Translations under genes and position numbers: made by a program
In this document: positions 1 through 9,114 of the stretch, one piece after another
Position numbering within the stretch: position 1 is the first letter of the stretch
Layout of the letters: every line of letters begins with the position of its first letter
NCBI RefSeq assembly: GCF_014204895.1
Contig: NZ_JACHMF010000001.1
Location: 3,906,001-3,970,000, forward strand
Length of the DNA: 64,000 nt
Origin: Paractinoplanes abujensis
GTDB taxonomy: Bacteria > Actinomycetota > Actinomycetes > Mycobacteriales > Micromonosporaceae
Direction: 5' to 3'
The notes under the pieces: model-generated
What the model saw: only the letters and a program-made list of their open reading frames with translations
The model's database searches: none
What the model was told of the DNA's origin: nothing

Positions 1-434
1 TCCCCGCGCACGGCACCGTGGTCTACCGGGTCAGCGGCGGTGGCACCGCCACCCCCTCCTCGGGCGCGCTGGTCAGCTCGTCCTCCGGGCGCTGCCTGGA
101 CGTCCCGCAGAGCAACACCGCCAACGGCACCCAGCCGGTCATCTGGGACTGCGGCACCGCGGCCAACCAACGATGGACGGTCTCCGGTCAGACTCTGCAG
201 GCCCTCGGCAAGTGCCTCGACGCGCCGCTGAACGCCGGGGCCGGCGCCAAGGCGCAGATCTGGGACTGCAACGGCGGCGCCAATCAGCAATGGACCTTCC
301 AGGCCGACGGCGCCATCCGCAACAACCAGTCCGGGCTGTGCCTGGATGTCGATCGGAACCTGACCGCGAACGGCACCCTGGTTCTGCTGTGGACCTGCAA
401 CGGCGCCGCCAACCAGAAATGGACGCGCCGCTGA
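1..434 (+). CDS. C-terminal ricin-type (R-type) lectin domain of a secreted glycoside hydrolase, 5' end outside the window
   Basis: The open frame enters from the left edge (first full codon at base 3) and stops at 432-434, so only the C-terminus is visible. After a Ser/Thr-rich linker come three beta-trefoil repeats, each with a CLD turn and a QxW motif (NQRW, NQQW, NQKW), the signature of carbohydrate-binding R-type lectin domains (CBM13). The residues before the linker (PAHGTVVYRV) resemble the last beta-strand of family GH27 alpha-galactosidases, which in actinobacteria often carry such a lectin domain. The enzyme class is therefore inference; the lectin domain is seen directly. The protein would act outside the cell, binding galactose- or xylose-containing polymers. 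No GTG or ATG inside this fragment should be taken as the true start. Confidence 0.85.
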   Translation, partial: PAHGTVVYRVSGGGTATPSSGALVSSSSGRCLDVPQSNTANGTQPVIWDCGTAANQRWTVSGQTLQALGKCLDAPLNAGAGAKAQIWDCNGGANQQWTFQADGAIRNNQSGLCLDVDRNLTANGTLVLLWTCNGAANQKWTRR

Positions 435-666
435 TCCCGGACCCGGTTCCGGGCAGACGGTGACCATCGGGACCCTAACCCCGGTTCAGGTCACTCGTCA
501 CGGCCGATTCACCCGAACAGATGAGAGATAACTGCATCGAGAGCATCCGATTCACCGGATCGATGCCGGACGTCATTCGCACCTTGGTCACGCCTCTCGG
601 CCCGCCTACAGTGAATGACTTCCCCACCGACCGGACAGTGCCGCATTGCCGAATTCAAGGATGCTC

Positions 667-2076
667 ATGGTCGCCATTTTTTATCTCATCGCCGCGATCG
701 CGGTGCTGAGCGCGATCGTTTTGGCCGCCTGGGCGGGCCGGCGTTCCGCGGGCCGCCCGGGCGCGCTTCTCGCCCCGGCCGCCGACGAGGCGTCCACGCT
801 CACCGAGACCCGGTCCGCGCTGGCCGCGGCCCGCACCGAGGTCGAGCAGCTGACCGAGCGGCTTCGGCAGGTGCAGACGACCGAGCCCGTACGGGCGCCG
901 GCTGCGCCCGCCGACGGCCGGCACGTCGAGGTGTTCGTCAACCTGTCCCGGCGGCTGCAATCACTGGTGCACCGCGAGATCAAGCTGCTCGACGGGCTGG
1001 AGCACGAGGTCGAGGACCCCGACCTGCTCAAGGGCCTGTTCCAGGTCGACCACCTGGCGACCCGGATCCGGCGGCACGCGGAGAACCTGGCGGTACTGGG
1101 CGGGTCGGTGTCCCGGCGGCAGTGGAGCCGTCCGGTCGCGCTGACCGAGGTGCTGCGCTCAGCGGTGGCCGAGGTCGAGCACTACTCGCGGGTCAAGCTG
1201 GTGCCGCCGATCGAGGGGACCCTGCCCGGGCATGCCGTCGCCAGTGTCATCCACCTGATCGCCGAGCTGATCGAGAACGCGACGATGTTCGCGCCGCCGC
1301 ACACCCAGGTGCTGCTGCGGGCGCAGCCGGTCGCGGCCGGGATGGCGATCGAGGTCGAGGACCGTGGTCTCGGCATGCAGCGCGCCGACCTCGACCGGGT
1401 CAACCAGTTGCTGGTCCACCCCGACGACACCAACCTCGACGACCTGCTGCGGGACGGGCGGATCGGGCTCTACGTGGTGGCGATGATCGCCCGGCAGCAC
1501 GGGATCGTCGTGCAGTTGCAGACCAATATCTACGGTGGCACCCAGGCCGTGGTCATCCTGCCGCCACTGCTGCTCGGCACGGCTCTGGAGGCCGCTCCCG
1601 AGGCGTCACGGCCGAGCCTGCCCCAGCCGCCGGAGCGGCTGGAGGCGGCGCACCGGCCCCCTCTCGAGCGCAGAATTCCTCAGCAGCACCGGTTCCCCGT
1701 ACGGGAGAACCGGCCGTCCCGGGTGGACGCGCCGAGTCACACCGAAGAACCCACCGAGATTCTTCCGCGCTCGGTCCGCCCGGCCGCCCCCTCGGTTGCC
1801 GTTTCCGTCGAGACCGGATCCCCTTCCTTCGCGGGCCGCGGTCCCGACGCGGCCGGCCGAGTCGTCGGAGCGGAGCAGCAACCGCAAGCCACGCCGTCGC
1901 GGCCTCCGCTGCCGCGCCGCCGCCGGCAGACCCACATGGCGCCGCAACTGCAGCTGGGACCGCCGCGCCCGGTGACCGATCCGGCCGGCGAGCACGCGCC
2001 GGGCCTGATGGCCTCGTTCATGAGCGGCGTCTCGCAGGGCGAAGCCGACCGGCCCGGCCCCGACAGTCATGGCTGA
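667..2076 (+). CDS. Conservon sensor-like protein with HATPase domain (CvnA type)
   Basis: This is the first gene of a five-gene conservon. The protein has one N-terminal membrane helix (residues about 2-24), a coiled linker, and a histidine-kinase-like ATPase domain with an N box (ELIENAT, near residue 200), a DRGLG motif (near 230) and a glycine-rich DGRIGLYVV segment. The last 170 residues are Pro/Arg-rich and probably disordered. No clear phospho-acceptor histidine box is visible. Conservon sensors are thought to form a membrane-associated complex with the next gene products, much like a eukaryotic G-protein-coupled sensor (known from Streptomyces Cvn work). The ATG at 667 was chosen because AAGG at 657-660 sits six bases upstream; ATG 661 and TTG 646 are in-frame alternatives. 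Confidence 0.9.
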   Translation: MVAIFYLIAAIAVLSAIVLAAWAGRRSAGRPGALLAPAADEASTLTETRSALAAARTEVEQLTERLRQVQTTEPVRAPAAPADGRHVEVFVNLSRRLQSLVHREIKLLDGLEHEVEDPDLLKGLFQVDHLATRIRRHAENLAVLGGSVSRRQWSRPVALTEVLRSAVAEVEHYSRVKLVPPIEGTLPGHAVASVIHLIAELIENATMFAPPHTQVLLRAQPVAAGMAIEVEDRGLGMQRADLDRVNQLLVHPDDTNLDDLLRDGRIGLYVVAMIARQHGIVVQLQTNIYGGTQAVVILPPLLLGTALEAAPEASRPSLPQPPERLEAAHRPPLERRIPQQHRFPVRENRPSRVDAPSHTEEPTEILPRSVRPAAPSVAVSVETGSPSFAGRGPDAAGRVVGAEQQPQATPSRPPLPRRRRQTHMAPQLQLGPPRPVTDPAGEHAPGLMASFMSGVSQGEADRPGPDSHG

Positions 2077-2111
2077 CCAACGGCTCCCGATCGCAGAAAG
2101 GCCCGACCCTC

Positions 2112-2546
2112 ATGTCGCGCACCGAATCCCCCCGTACGTCCCAGGACCTGGTCTGGTTGTTGTCGAGTCTGGTCGACCGGGTCCCGGACACCACCAGCGC
2201 GCTGCTCCTGTCGTCCGACGGGCTGCGCAAGGCCGCCCACGGGCTCGACGACGACGGCGCGGACCACTTGGCCGCTGTCGCGTCGGGACTGTTCTCCCTG
2301 GCCCGCAGCGCCGGCACCCGGTTCGGGGGCAGCGACAGCGTCCGGCAGGTGGTGGCCGAACTGGAGGAGGCACTGTTGTTCGTCTCGGCGGCCGGCTCCG
2401 GGGCGGTGCTGGCCGTCGTGGCGGGTAAAGGCGCCGATCCGGGCGTCCTCGGTTACGAGATGGCTCAGCTGGTCAAGAGCGTAAGGCCGTACCTGTCGAC
2501 CCCGGCGCGGCACGATTCCGAGTTCCTGAGCGTTCGCGGCCAGTGA
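2112..2546 (+). CDS. Roadblock/LC7 domain protein (CvnB type)
   Basis: A 144-residue protein that is essentially one roadblock/LC7 domain: it begins with a DLVWLLSSLVDRVP helix, then a LLLSSDGL strand, and ends with a GYEMAQLVKSVRPYL helix, as in other conservon B proteins. Roadblock proteins dimerise and act as scaffold or GTPase-activating partners of small Ras-like GTPases; here the partner is the GTPase two genes downstream. The ATG at 2112 follows a GAAAGG stretch (about 2095-2100). The frame is also open far upstream, but that extension lies over the kinase gene and is not coding. The stop overlaps the GTG start of the next gene by four bases (GTGA), so translation is probably coupled. 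Confidence 0.92.
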   Translation: MSRTESPRTSQDLVWLLSSLVDRVPDTTSALLLSSDGLRKAAHGLDDDGADHLAAVASGLFSLARSAGTRFGGSDSVRQVVAELEEALLFVSAAGSGAVLAVVAGKGADPGVLGYEMAQLVKSVRPYLSTPARHDSEFLSVRGQ

Positions 2547-2917
2547 GTGTGCTGGACACCGGCGAGCACTGGTTCGACGACGCCGCGGGACGGCTCATCC
2601 GGCCGTACACGATCAGCAACGGCCGCACCGAGCCGACCACTCGGATGGAACTGCTGTCGATGGTGATCGCCACGGGCCGTCAGCCGCACGGTCAGCTGGG
2701 CCCGGAGCACGCCCAGGCACTGCGCCTGTGCGGCAGTGTGACCACCGTGGCCGAGGTCGCGGCCCGGCTCCGGCTCCCCGCGGTCGTCACCAAGATCCTT
2801 CTCTCCGACCTGGTGGACTGGGGCGTGGTGGACACCCACGCCCCGGACCCGATGGCCGATCTCACCGATCTGACGGTACTGGAGACCATCCTCAATGCCC
2901 TTGAACGACGGATCTGA
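2543..2917 (+). CDS. DUF742 protein (CvnC type)
   Basis: A 124-residue DUF742 protein, always found between the roadblock and GTPase genes in conservons. It shows the family features IRPYTISNGRT near residue 20 and a winged-helix-like C-terminal half ending in ILNALERRI. The biochemical role is not known; in the family it is presumed to join the sensor-roadblock-GTPase complex at the membrane. The GTG start overlaps the upstream stop by four bases and its 3' end overlaps the GTPase start by 23 bases, so all three must be translated from one message. Confidence 0.9.
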   Translation: MSVLDTGEHWFDDAAGRLIRPYTISNGRTEPTTRMELLSMVIATGRQPHGQLGPEHAQALRLCGSVTTVAEVAARLRLPAVVTKILLSDLVDWGVVDTHAPDPMADLTDLTVLETILNALERRI

Positions 2918-3470
2918 CGGGTTCCCGTCCGCGCTCAAGCTGCTGATCGCGGGTGGCTTCGGCGTGGGCAAGACGACCTTCGTCGGCGCGGTCAGCGAGA
3001 TAGAGCCGCTGCACACCGAGGAACTGCTGACGACCGCCGGCGTGGGCACGGACAGGCTGACCGGCGTCGAGGGCAAGTGCACAACCACCGTCGCGATGGA
3101 CTTCGGCCGGATCACGATCAGCCGGGACCACGTGCTCTACCTGTTCGGCACGCCCGGCCAGGAGCGTTTCTGGTTCATGTGGGACGAGTTGTCCAGCGGC
3201 GCCATGGGTGCGGTCGTGCTGGCCGACACCCGGCGGCTGGAGGACTGCTTTCCCGCCGTCGACTTCTTCGAGTCGCGGGGCATCGGGTTTCTCATCGCCG
3301 TCAACGAGTTCGACCCGGCCTGCCGGTACGAGTCGGACGACGTGCGCAGCGCCCTCGACCTGAAGCCGGACACGCCGATCGTGCTGTGTGACGCGCGTGA
3401 TCAGCGCTCCGCCACCGGCGTGCTCATCAACCTGATCCATCACCTCCTGGCCCAGCGGGCCTGCCGATGA
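2895..3470 (+). CDS. Small GTPase-like ATP/GTP-binding protein (CvnD type)
   Basis: A 191-residue Ras-like P-loop protein. Visible motifs are the Walker A loop GGFGVGKTT (near residue 20), the switch II region FGTPGQERF (near 90) in place of the usual DxxGQE, and NEFD (near 137) as the base-specificity motif. These identify the conservon D subunit, the prokaryotic relative of Arf/MglA GTPases. It probably cycles at the membrane with the roadblock protein as its partner. It starts at ATG 2895 inside the end of the DUF742 gene and its stop overlaps the next start (ATGA at 3467-3470). Confidence 0.92.
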   Translation: MPLNDGSDGFPSALKLLIAGGFGVGKTTFVGAVSEIEPLHTEELLTTAGVGTDRLTGVEGKCTTTVAMDFGRITISRDHVLYLFGTPGQERFWFMWDELSSGAMGAVVLADTRRLEDCFPAVDFFESRGIGFLIAVNEFDPACRYESDDVRSALDLKPDTPIVLCDARDQRSATGVLINLIHHLLAQRACR

Positions 3471-4036
3471 TCGAACGGAGCCCCGGCATGATCTATGACC
3501 TCTCCGGACACCACCTCCTCACCCCGGCCGACCCGGAGATTCCGGCCCGCATGCGCCGGTTGACCGAGCTCGGCCTGGGCGACGACGCGAATCCGCACCT
3601 GGACGAGTTCGCGCAGCGGGTCGGCGACATCACCAAGGCACCGCTGGCCATGGTGAACTTCATCCAGCAGGACCGTCAGTTCCTGGGTGGCCTGTACACC
3701 GGCGCCACCGTTCCCGCGGCTCTGCGGGCCGGGCTGGCCGGCCGCACGTTCTCGCGGGCGCACGGGTACTGCCCGCACGTCGTGGTGCGGCGCAAGGCAC
3801 TGGTGCTCGACGACGTCTGCGACTATCCACGATTCGCCGGCAACCCGGTGGTGGACGAGATCGGCATCCGGTCGTATCTGGGCGCGCCGTTGATCGACCG
3901 GACCGGTATCGCGCTGGGCACGGTCTGCGTGGTCGACGTCGAGCCGCGACCCTGGGGCCGGCCCGGGCTCGAAACCATCAAATCGCTCGCCGCGGAACTG
4001 GTGTCGCACATTCAGGCCCGTGAGGGCCGCGACTGA
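3467..4036 (+). CDS. GAF-domain protein ending the conservon
   Basis: A 189-residue protein that is largely one GAF domain: a long N-terminal helix (MRRLTELGLGDDANPHLDEF), then a core with HGYCPHVVV and the SYLGAPLID strand typical of actinobacterial GAF proteins, then a C-terminal helix. GAF domains bind small ligands or redox cofactors. Its ATG overlaps the GTPase stop by four bases, so it is the fifth cistron of the conservon. Many Streptomyces conservons carry a cytochrome P450 in this place; here the output or input module is a GAF protein instead. The ligand cannot be deduced from the sequence. Confidence 0.88.
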   Translation: MIERSPGMIYDLSGHHLLTPADPEIPARMRRLTELGLGDDANPHLDEFAQRVGDITKAPLAMVNFIQQDRQFLGGLYTGATVPAALRAGLAGRTFSRAHGYCPHVVVRRKALVLDDVCDYPRFAGNPVVDEIGIRSYLGAPLIDRTGIALGTVCVVDVEPRPWGRPGLETIKSLAAELVSHIQAREGRD

Positions 4037-4364
4037 AGAAAGACCTTTTCGCTTCTCCGTTCCGGGGCAAAAGGGTCCGCCTTCTGCAAGTTGCAGGAAT
4101 CGGCGACGAACGGCCGCCCACACCACGCGCCCCTTACTTCGGGTGACGATACGACCCCGTTGAGGAACCGAGGGCTTCGTTGTAGAGTTCGGTCGGGACA
4201 GAGACCGACGTACGCCCGACCACCGATTCGGCCGCCGCCCGGGTGCACCATTCCGGCGATCCCTCACGCCTGAGGCAGCGTCCGCACCGGCATGCGATAT
4301 TCAACCCGGCCGCACCGAAGCACGCCCACCGCCGGTGAATATCGAATTCCCCCAGGAGCGCATT
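4037..4364. other. Intergenic region between conservon and acyl-CoA dehydrogenase gene
   Basis: This 328-base gap holds no convincing gene. Just after the conservon an imperfect inverted repeat (GACCTTTT at 4042-4049 against AAAAGGGTC at 4069-4077) could be a weak terminator. The rest should hold the promoter of the acyl-CoA dehydrogenase gene, but no clear -35/-10 pair was recognised. Confidence 0.4.
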
Positions 4365-5948
4365 TTGGAAACCAGAGCCTATCACCCGGACACTGTTTTC
4401 CATACGTCAGCCGCGGGTCGACCGGAACCATCATCGACGAATGATATGCTGGTCTTCCTGCGCACGTACGCCCAGAATTTCCTCAATTCTCGGCTCATGG
4501 ACGAGCGCCGTTCTCTGCCCCCGGCAATGATATCCGATTTCGCCGACGCCGGCCTTTTGGGCCTGCAGATCCCACAAGCGCTCGGCGGGCAAAGCCTGTC
4601 GCACACGGACACGAACCGGGTTTTCACCCAGCTCGGCGCCATCGACGCCAACCTCGCCATCTTCTGCGCGGTTCACAACACCCTCGGGATAGCACCTATC
4701 CTGCTTTCGGCGACCGAGGACGTCAAAGGCCAGGTGCTGCCGCGCCTGGCCGCAGGACAAGCGCTGACCACCAGCGCGATCAGCGAACCGGCGGTCGGCT
4801 CGCACGTCCGGGGCATGACCACAAGCGCGATCCGGCACGCCGACGGCTCCTACACGATCAATGGCGCCAAGAAGTGGATATCGCTGGGCGGGGATGCGCG
4901 GTACGTCAACGTCTTCGCCGGGCTTCGCGACGAGCGCGGGCGCCATCTGGGCATCACCGGCTTCCTGGTCGACAGCCGCACACCGGGCTTCGGCATCGGC
5001 GCGGAAATGCTCACCCTCGGCCTGCGGGCGGTGCCCCAGTACGATCTCACCTTCAATAACCTTCGGGTGCCCCCGGCCGCATTACTCGGCCTGGAAGGGG
5101 ACGGCCTGGCCACCGCCAAAGCGGCGTTCATGGGCGGCCGGGCGGTGTTGGCGGCGATGGTGATGGGCGCGGCCATGCGGTCGCTGGAGCTGGCTCAGAG
5201 ATTCACCAAAGGGCGAGCGGTGGCCACCGGTTCGCTGGCCGAGAACGGTCGCATACGGGAGGTGCTGGCCGGGGCCGGCGCCGCCGTCCAAGCAGTCGAG
5301 ACGCTGACTTCGCATATCGCGAGCGGGCGCGACGACGGCCGGGACGTGCCCGACGCCTGGTATTTCTGCGCAAAGATACTCGGGTGCGAGCTGGGCTGGA
5401 ATGCTATCGACACGGCATTGCAAGTATTGGGCGCCCGCGGCTTTCTCGACACCAACACCGTCGGTCAGCACTTTCGCGATTACCGGCTGTTCCGGATATT
5501 CGAGGGCTCGACCGAGGCCCTCTCGGTTTATCTGGGCACAACATTGACCCGGCATCCCGACTCCTTTGCGAAACTGGTCCGCCGGACCCACCCGTCGGCA
5601 CCGGTCCTGCATCTGATCGACCAGGTCGCGCAGATCGCCGCCGACCGCCCCGACGAGGCCGCCGCCCGGCACATTCATGCGGCGCTCGTCGGGGAACTGG
5701 CCTGCTGGGCCCTGCTGACGATGCTGACCGGCGAGGCCGCGCACCGCTCGGCGATGCACGCGTATACCGCCTCGTGGACCGAGCACCAGCTCCAGCGCCG
5801 TCTGCACCGGGCCTACGGCCCGCACCGGCACCTGCCCACCCGGGCCGAGTTCGACGACCACGTCGCCGACTACGCCCAGGTCATCGGCGACATCGACCAG
5901 CGGCGCTGGCCGGCCGAGGAGTGGCGACCCGACCCCCTCCTGCGATGA
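4365..5948 (+). CDS. Acyl-CoA dehydrogenase family protein
   Basis: A 527-residue FAD-dependent acyl-CoA dehydrogenase. Visible landmarks are the helical N-domain with the LGLQIPQALGG turn, the flavin-contact segment TTSAISEPAVGSH, the substrate-domain motif INGAKKWIS, and the C-terminal RDYRLFRIFEGSTEAL loop that contacts FAD and often supplies the catalytic Glu. It is about 130 residues longer than the usual 380-400 because of an extra C-terminal helical segment. The start is placed at TTG 4365, with AGGAG at 4354-4358 correctly spaced; an upstream in-frame GTG at 4335 lacks such a site. No CoA ligase, ETF or carrier protein gene is adjacent, so the substrate is unknown; such lone enlarged homologues also occur in secondary metabolism. 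Confidence 0.88.
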   Translation: METRAYHPDTVFHTSAAGRPEPSSTNDMLVFLRTYAQNFLNSRLMDERRSLPPAMISDFADAGLLGLQIPQALGGQSLSHTDTNRVFTQLGAIDANLAIFCAVHNTLGIAPILLSATEDVKGQVLPRLAAGQALTTSAISEPAVGSHVRGMTTSAIRHADGSYTINGAKKWISLGGDARYVNVFAGLRDERGRHLGITGFLVDSRTPGFGIGAEMLTLGLRAVPQYDLTFNNLRVPPAALLGLEGDGLATAKAAFMGGRAVLAAMVMGAAMRSLELAQRFTKGRAVATGSLAENGRIREVLAGAGAAVQAVETLTSHIASGRDDGRDVPDAWYFCAKILGCELGWNAIDTALQVLGARGFLDTNTVGQHFRDYRLFRIFEGSTEALSVYLGTTLTRHPDSFAKLVRRTHPSAPVLHLIDQVAQIAADRPDEAAARHIHAALVGELACWALLTMLTGEAAHRSAMHAYTASWTEHQLQRRLHRAYGPHRHLPTRAEFDDHVADYAQVIGDIDQRRWPAEEWRPDPLLR

Positions 5949-5971
5949 CCGAGCGCACCGAGTCACCGTTC

Positions 5972-7657
5972 TCAGACGCGGTACGTCGACACCGTCGTCT
6001 GCAGGTCTGCGGCTGTGCGGGCCAGTTCGGCGGCCGTCTGCTGAGTCTCGGACGCGCCTGAGGTGACCTGCTGGGCGGCCAGAGCCACCCCGGCAATCGT
6101 GCCGGCGATGTTCGACGAACCCTCGGCGGCCTGCCCGACACTGCGGGCGATCTCGGCTGTGGTGGCGGTCTGTTCCTCCACGGCGGCGGCGATCGTGGTG
6201 GCGTAGTTGTTGATCGTGCCGATCACTTCGGCGATGTCCTGGATCGCGGCGACCGCGTTACCGGTCTCGGCCTGGATCGCGGACACCTGCGCGGTGATCT
6301 GCTGCGTGGCGCGCGCGGTCTCCTGGGCCAGATCCTTGACCTCGGAGGCGACCACCGCGAAACCCTTGCCCGCTTCCCCGGCCCGGGCCGCCTCGATGGT
6401 GGCGTTCAACGCCAGCAGGTTGGTCTGCTCGGCGATCGAGGTGATCACGGCGACGACGCTGCCGATCTGAGCGGAGGCCGCACCGAGCCGGGCCACGCTG
6501 GTGTTGGTCGACTCGGCCGTACGGGCAGCTTCGGACGCGACGCCGGCCGCCTCGTTGGCACTGGTGGAGATCTCGCGGATCGACAGCCCCATCTGCTCCG
6601 CGCCCGCCGACACCGCGTGCACCCCGTCCGAGACCGTGTCGGCCGAGGCGGACACCGTGGCCACCTGGGCCGAAGTCCGCTCGGCCGAGGCCGACAACTG
6701 GCTCGAGACCGACGTCAGCTGCTCGGACGCCGACGCCAGCAACTCGGAGCTGGAGGACACCCGGCCCACGGTGGCGGCCATGGCCGCGGCGGTCTCGTTG
6801 ACCGCCTCCGCCATCTGGCCCACCTCGTCCGCCGAATGGACCTGGACGCGTACGGTGAGGTCACCGCGGCCGAGCCGGGCGAGCGCGTGCATGCATCGCG
6901 CCAGGGGCCGCACGATCAGCCGGGTGATCCCGACGGCCAGCCCCACGCCGATCAGCGTGCCCCCGACCAGCAGCGCGATCACCCACCACTTGGTGGCCTG
7001 GTAGCGGCTCTCCGCGGCGGCCTGCTGATCAGCTGCGGCCTGCACCGTCGAGTCCGCCAGCGCGCTCAGGTGGATCCGTACGGCATCTTGCGCGGTGGCC
7101 AGCACCCCCTTGCGCGCTGTCTGCAACCGGCGTGCGTCCCCGGCGGCCACCAGCGGCAGCACCTGGTCCGTCAAAGTGGCTTCGTACGCGGTCCAGTCTT
7201 GCCGGAACGTGGCCAGCGCGGCGGCGGCCACAGCGGGCAGCGGAAACGTCTGGTGGGCGTCGGTGTACTGGCTGACCTGGTTCTCGGCGGTTTCCAGAGC
7301 CGATCGGGCCTGCGTCCGGCCGGCCGTGTCGGGCGCGAGCAGATAGTCGTCGGCGGCCAGCCACACCCGGTTGACCGCCGACCGCAGATTACCGACGTTG
7401 TCGAGCTCCTGGCTCTGCCGATAGCCGTCCTTGACGTCGGCGTTCGTGGCGCCGAGGCTGCTCAGCGCCAGCAGCCCGTCCGCGACGCTGATCAGCACCA
7501 CCAGCAGAACAGCCAGCATGATCTTCGTACCGACCCGCCTGTCGGTCAGCAGTCGCAGCACACGATCTCCCGAGTTCTCACTGCTCTCGCCGGTCACGGA
7601 GGCGGTCACGGCCGCCCTCGATACAGCAAAACATCCGTCCGGTACCGGCGAGGGCAA
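5972..7657 (-). CDS. Methyl-accepting chemotaxis protein
   Basis: A 561-residue transducer. It has a first membrane helix near residues 43-66, a periplasm-side four-helix-bundle sensor of about 150 residues, a second membrane helix ([19 protein letters not shown], near 225-245), a HAMP domain, and a long coiled signalling domain with the hairpin tip [20 protein letters not shown] that binds CheA/CheW. It would sense a ligand or the membrane state and control a chemotaxis kinase; actinobacteria with motile spores keep such genes. No che genes are in the window, so it is an orphan receptor. The start is uncertain: TTG 7657 is used, with GTG codons further in as alternatives. It converges with the acyl-CoA dehydrogenase gene. 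Confidence 0.9.
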   Translation of the reverse strand: MPSPVPDGCFAVSRAAVTASVTGESSENSGDRVLRLLTDRRVGTKIMLAVLLVVLISVADGLLALSSLGATNADVKDGYRQSQELDNVGNLRSAVNRVWLAADDYLLAPDTAGRTQARSALETAENQVSQYTDAHQTFPLPAVAAAALATFRQDWTAYEATLTDQVLPLVAAGDARRLQTARKGVLATAQDAVRIHLSALADSTVQAAADQQAAAESRYQATKWWVIALLVGGTLIGVGLAVGITRLIVRPLARCMHALARLGRGDLTVRVQVHSADEVGQMAEAVNETAAAMAATVGRVSSSSELLASASEQLTSVSSQLSASAERTSAQVATVSASADTVSDGVHAVSAGAEQMGLSIREISTSANEAAGVASEAARTAESTNTSVARLGAASAQIGSVVAVITSIAEQTNLLALNATIEAARAGEAGKGFAVVASEVKDLAQETARATQQITAQVSAIQAETGNAVAAIQDIAEVIGTINNYATTIAAAVEEQTATTAEIARSVGQAAEGSSNIAGTIAGVALAAQQVTSGASETQQTAAELARTAADLQTTVSTYRV

Positions 7658-7740
7658 GATGCGCGACAGCTACCTCGAAACGAGGCGCAGGGGTACGGCG
7701 GCTGGCGTCGTTGAGCGGTCGGTCGACCGGTGCCGCGCAA

Positions 7741-7935
7741 TCAGGCGTGGCCGGCCCCGGCGTAGCGGTTCTTGGCGGCGTACATGGCCGTACCGGCGTC
7801 CTGGAGGATCGAGCCCGCGGTGGCGCCGGGCCGGTTCACGGCGATGCCGACGCCGGCCGACACCGCCGCAGGCGGCTCATCGGGCAGCTCGACGGGTTGC
7901 TGCGCCACGCCCTCCGGCGCCGGGCAGACGTCCGG
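7741..7935 (-). pseudogene. Remnant of a GGDEF (diguanylate cyclase) C-terminus
   Basis: The minus-strand frame ending at 7741 reads VSAGVGIAVNRPGAT, then ILQDAGTAMYAAKNRYAG before the stop. This is the last beta-strand and final helix of a GGDEF domain (compare the usual ASIGIA ... ADxAMYxAK). Upstream in the same frame no GGDEF, metal-binding or I-site sequence can be read, and other frames are closed, so the catalytic part is missing. It is therefore taken as a decayed 3' fragment. A second short open stretch at about 7930-8035 on the same strand (TEYGNTLTGLSYAVGA) does not match anything I recognise. The remaining bases up to 8186 hold the leader of the next gene. Confidence 0.55.
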
Positions 7936-8186
7936 CGGCGGCCTGAGCCGCGATCCGGGCAAAATCGTCCGGGCTCGAACTCGTCTGAGCGCCGACCGCA
8001 TACGACAGGCCGGTCAAGGTGTTGCCGTACTCGGTGCCCGATCAGAACGAGAACCCGACCGCCGCCGGCGACGAGTTTTGCTCCGGCTGGTGTAGCCCCC
8101 GGATTCCCGGGGTAGCCCGGGCCGGGCCGACAGGTGGCGTCGGTAGCGGGCCCCCGACAGAGGTGATCGGCGCAGGGAGGCCGCTG

Positions 8187-9113
8187 GTGGTGAGACGCCT
8201 CTTCGGTGACGTCACCAAGGCATGCCGGTGGCTGCGTCGCGTGCGCTGGGTCGATCGCCTGGTCCGGGCCGGGGTCCGGTACGACGAAGCCGACGGCGGC
8301 CGGTTGTCCGCCGCGGTGACGTACTACGCCTTCTTCGCGACGTTCGCCCTGCAGCTGGTGGCGTTCGCCGTCTTCGGTCCCGTCCTGGACGACTCATCGG
8401 TAGTCCGTTCCATTCAGCAGTACGTCGCGCACGATCTGCCCACCATGGATGTGCAGGCGCTGCGTCATGCCCGGGCCACCGCCGGGGTCATCGCCTTCGT
8501 CGGTCTGCCGGTGACCGGATGGTTCTGGGTCGACGCGCTGCGTTCGTCGATCCGCCGGATCTGGCGGCTGCCCGAGTACCCCGGCGCCTTGGCGGTCCGG
8601 GTGCTGATCGACCTGGGAGTGCTGACCGGGCTCGGGGTACTCCTGACGGGTTCGCTCTGGGTGGCGTACGTGACCAGCGCGGCCGCGAACCGGGTGGCCG
8701 ATGCGTCGGACGCCGGCGCCGTCTTGTCGCATCGGTGGCTCACCGCGTTCGGGTTCCTGGTGGGCGTGGTGGTGAATACGGTGCTGGCCTGCGGCGCCTT
8801 GACCGCGTTGCCACGGGTACGGATGTCGTGGCGCCGCTTGCTCGGGCCGGCGCTGCTGGTGGGGGTCGGCACGGAGCTGCTCAAGACGATCGGTGGCGTG
8901 TACGTGCGACTCACCGAGGCCAATCCCGTCTATCAGCTGGTCGCGGGTGCGGTCGGGCTGCTGGTCTTCCTCAACGCGATCAATCAGATGCTGTTGTTCG
9001 CGGCCGCGCTCACGGCGACCAGCGCCGCCGGCCGGTCCGCCGACCTCGCCGAGCCGGGTGCCGGTCCACTGCCCGGTGCCGATGAAGAGGGTGGGAGGTA
9101 TCGCCCGGCCTGA
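8187..9113 (+). CDS. YihY/BrkB-family integral membrane protein
   Basis: A 308-residue membrane protein of the YihY/virulence factor BrkB family. It has the family start DGGRLSAAVTYYAFFATFAL, in which the first helix follows an amphipathic segment, then about six membrane helices, including WFWVDALRSSIRRIW and the C-terminal VYQLVAGAVGLLVFLNAINQMLLFAAAL pair (each cited only in part). The family was once called ribonuclease BN by mistake; its function is unsettled, with proposed roles in envelope transport. GTG 8187 was chosen because GGGAGG (8175-8180) lies six bases upstream; the frame is open further upstream but without a ribosome site. It stands alone, tail to tail with the GntR gene. 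Confidence 0.88.
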   Translation: MVRRLFGDVTKACRWLRRVRWVDRLVRAGVRYDEADGGRLSAAVTYYAFFATFALQLVAFAVFGPVLDDSSVVRSIQQYVAHDLPTMDVQALRHARATAGVIAFVGLPVTGWFWVDALRSSIRRIWRLPEYPGALAVRVLIDLGVLTGLGVLLTGSLWVAYVTSAAANRVADASDAGAVLSHRWLTAFGFLVGVVVNTVLACGALTALPRVRMSWRRLLGPALLVGVGTELLKTIGGVYVRLTEANPVYQLVAGAVGLLVFLNAINQMLLFAAALTATSAAGRSADLAEPGAGPLPGADEEGGRYRPA

Positions 9114-9114
9114 T

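Noticed and set aside
615..2111. N-terminal extension of the roadblock gene by about 500 codons
   Set aside because: It lies over the HATPase gene, is Arg/Ala-rich and unlike any roadblock protein; ATG 2112 gives the normal family length.
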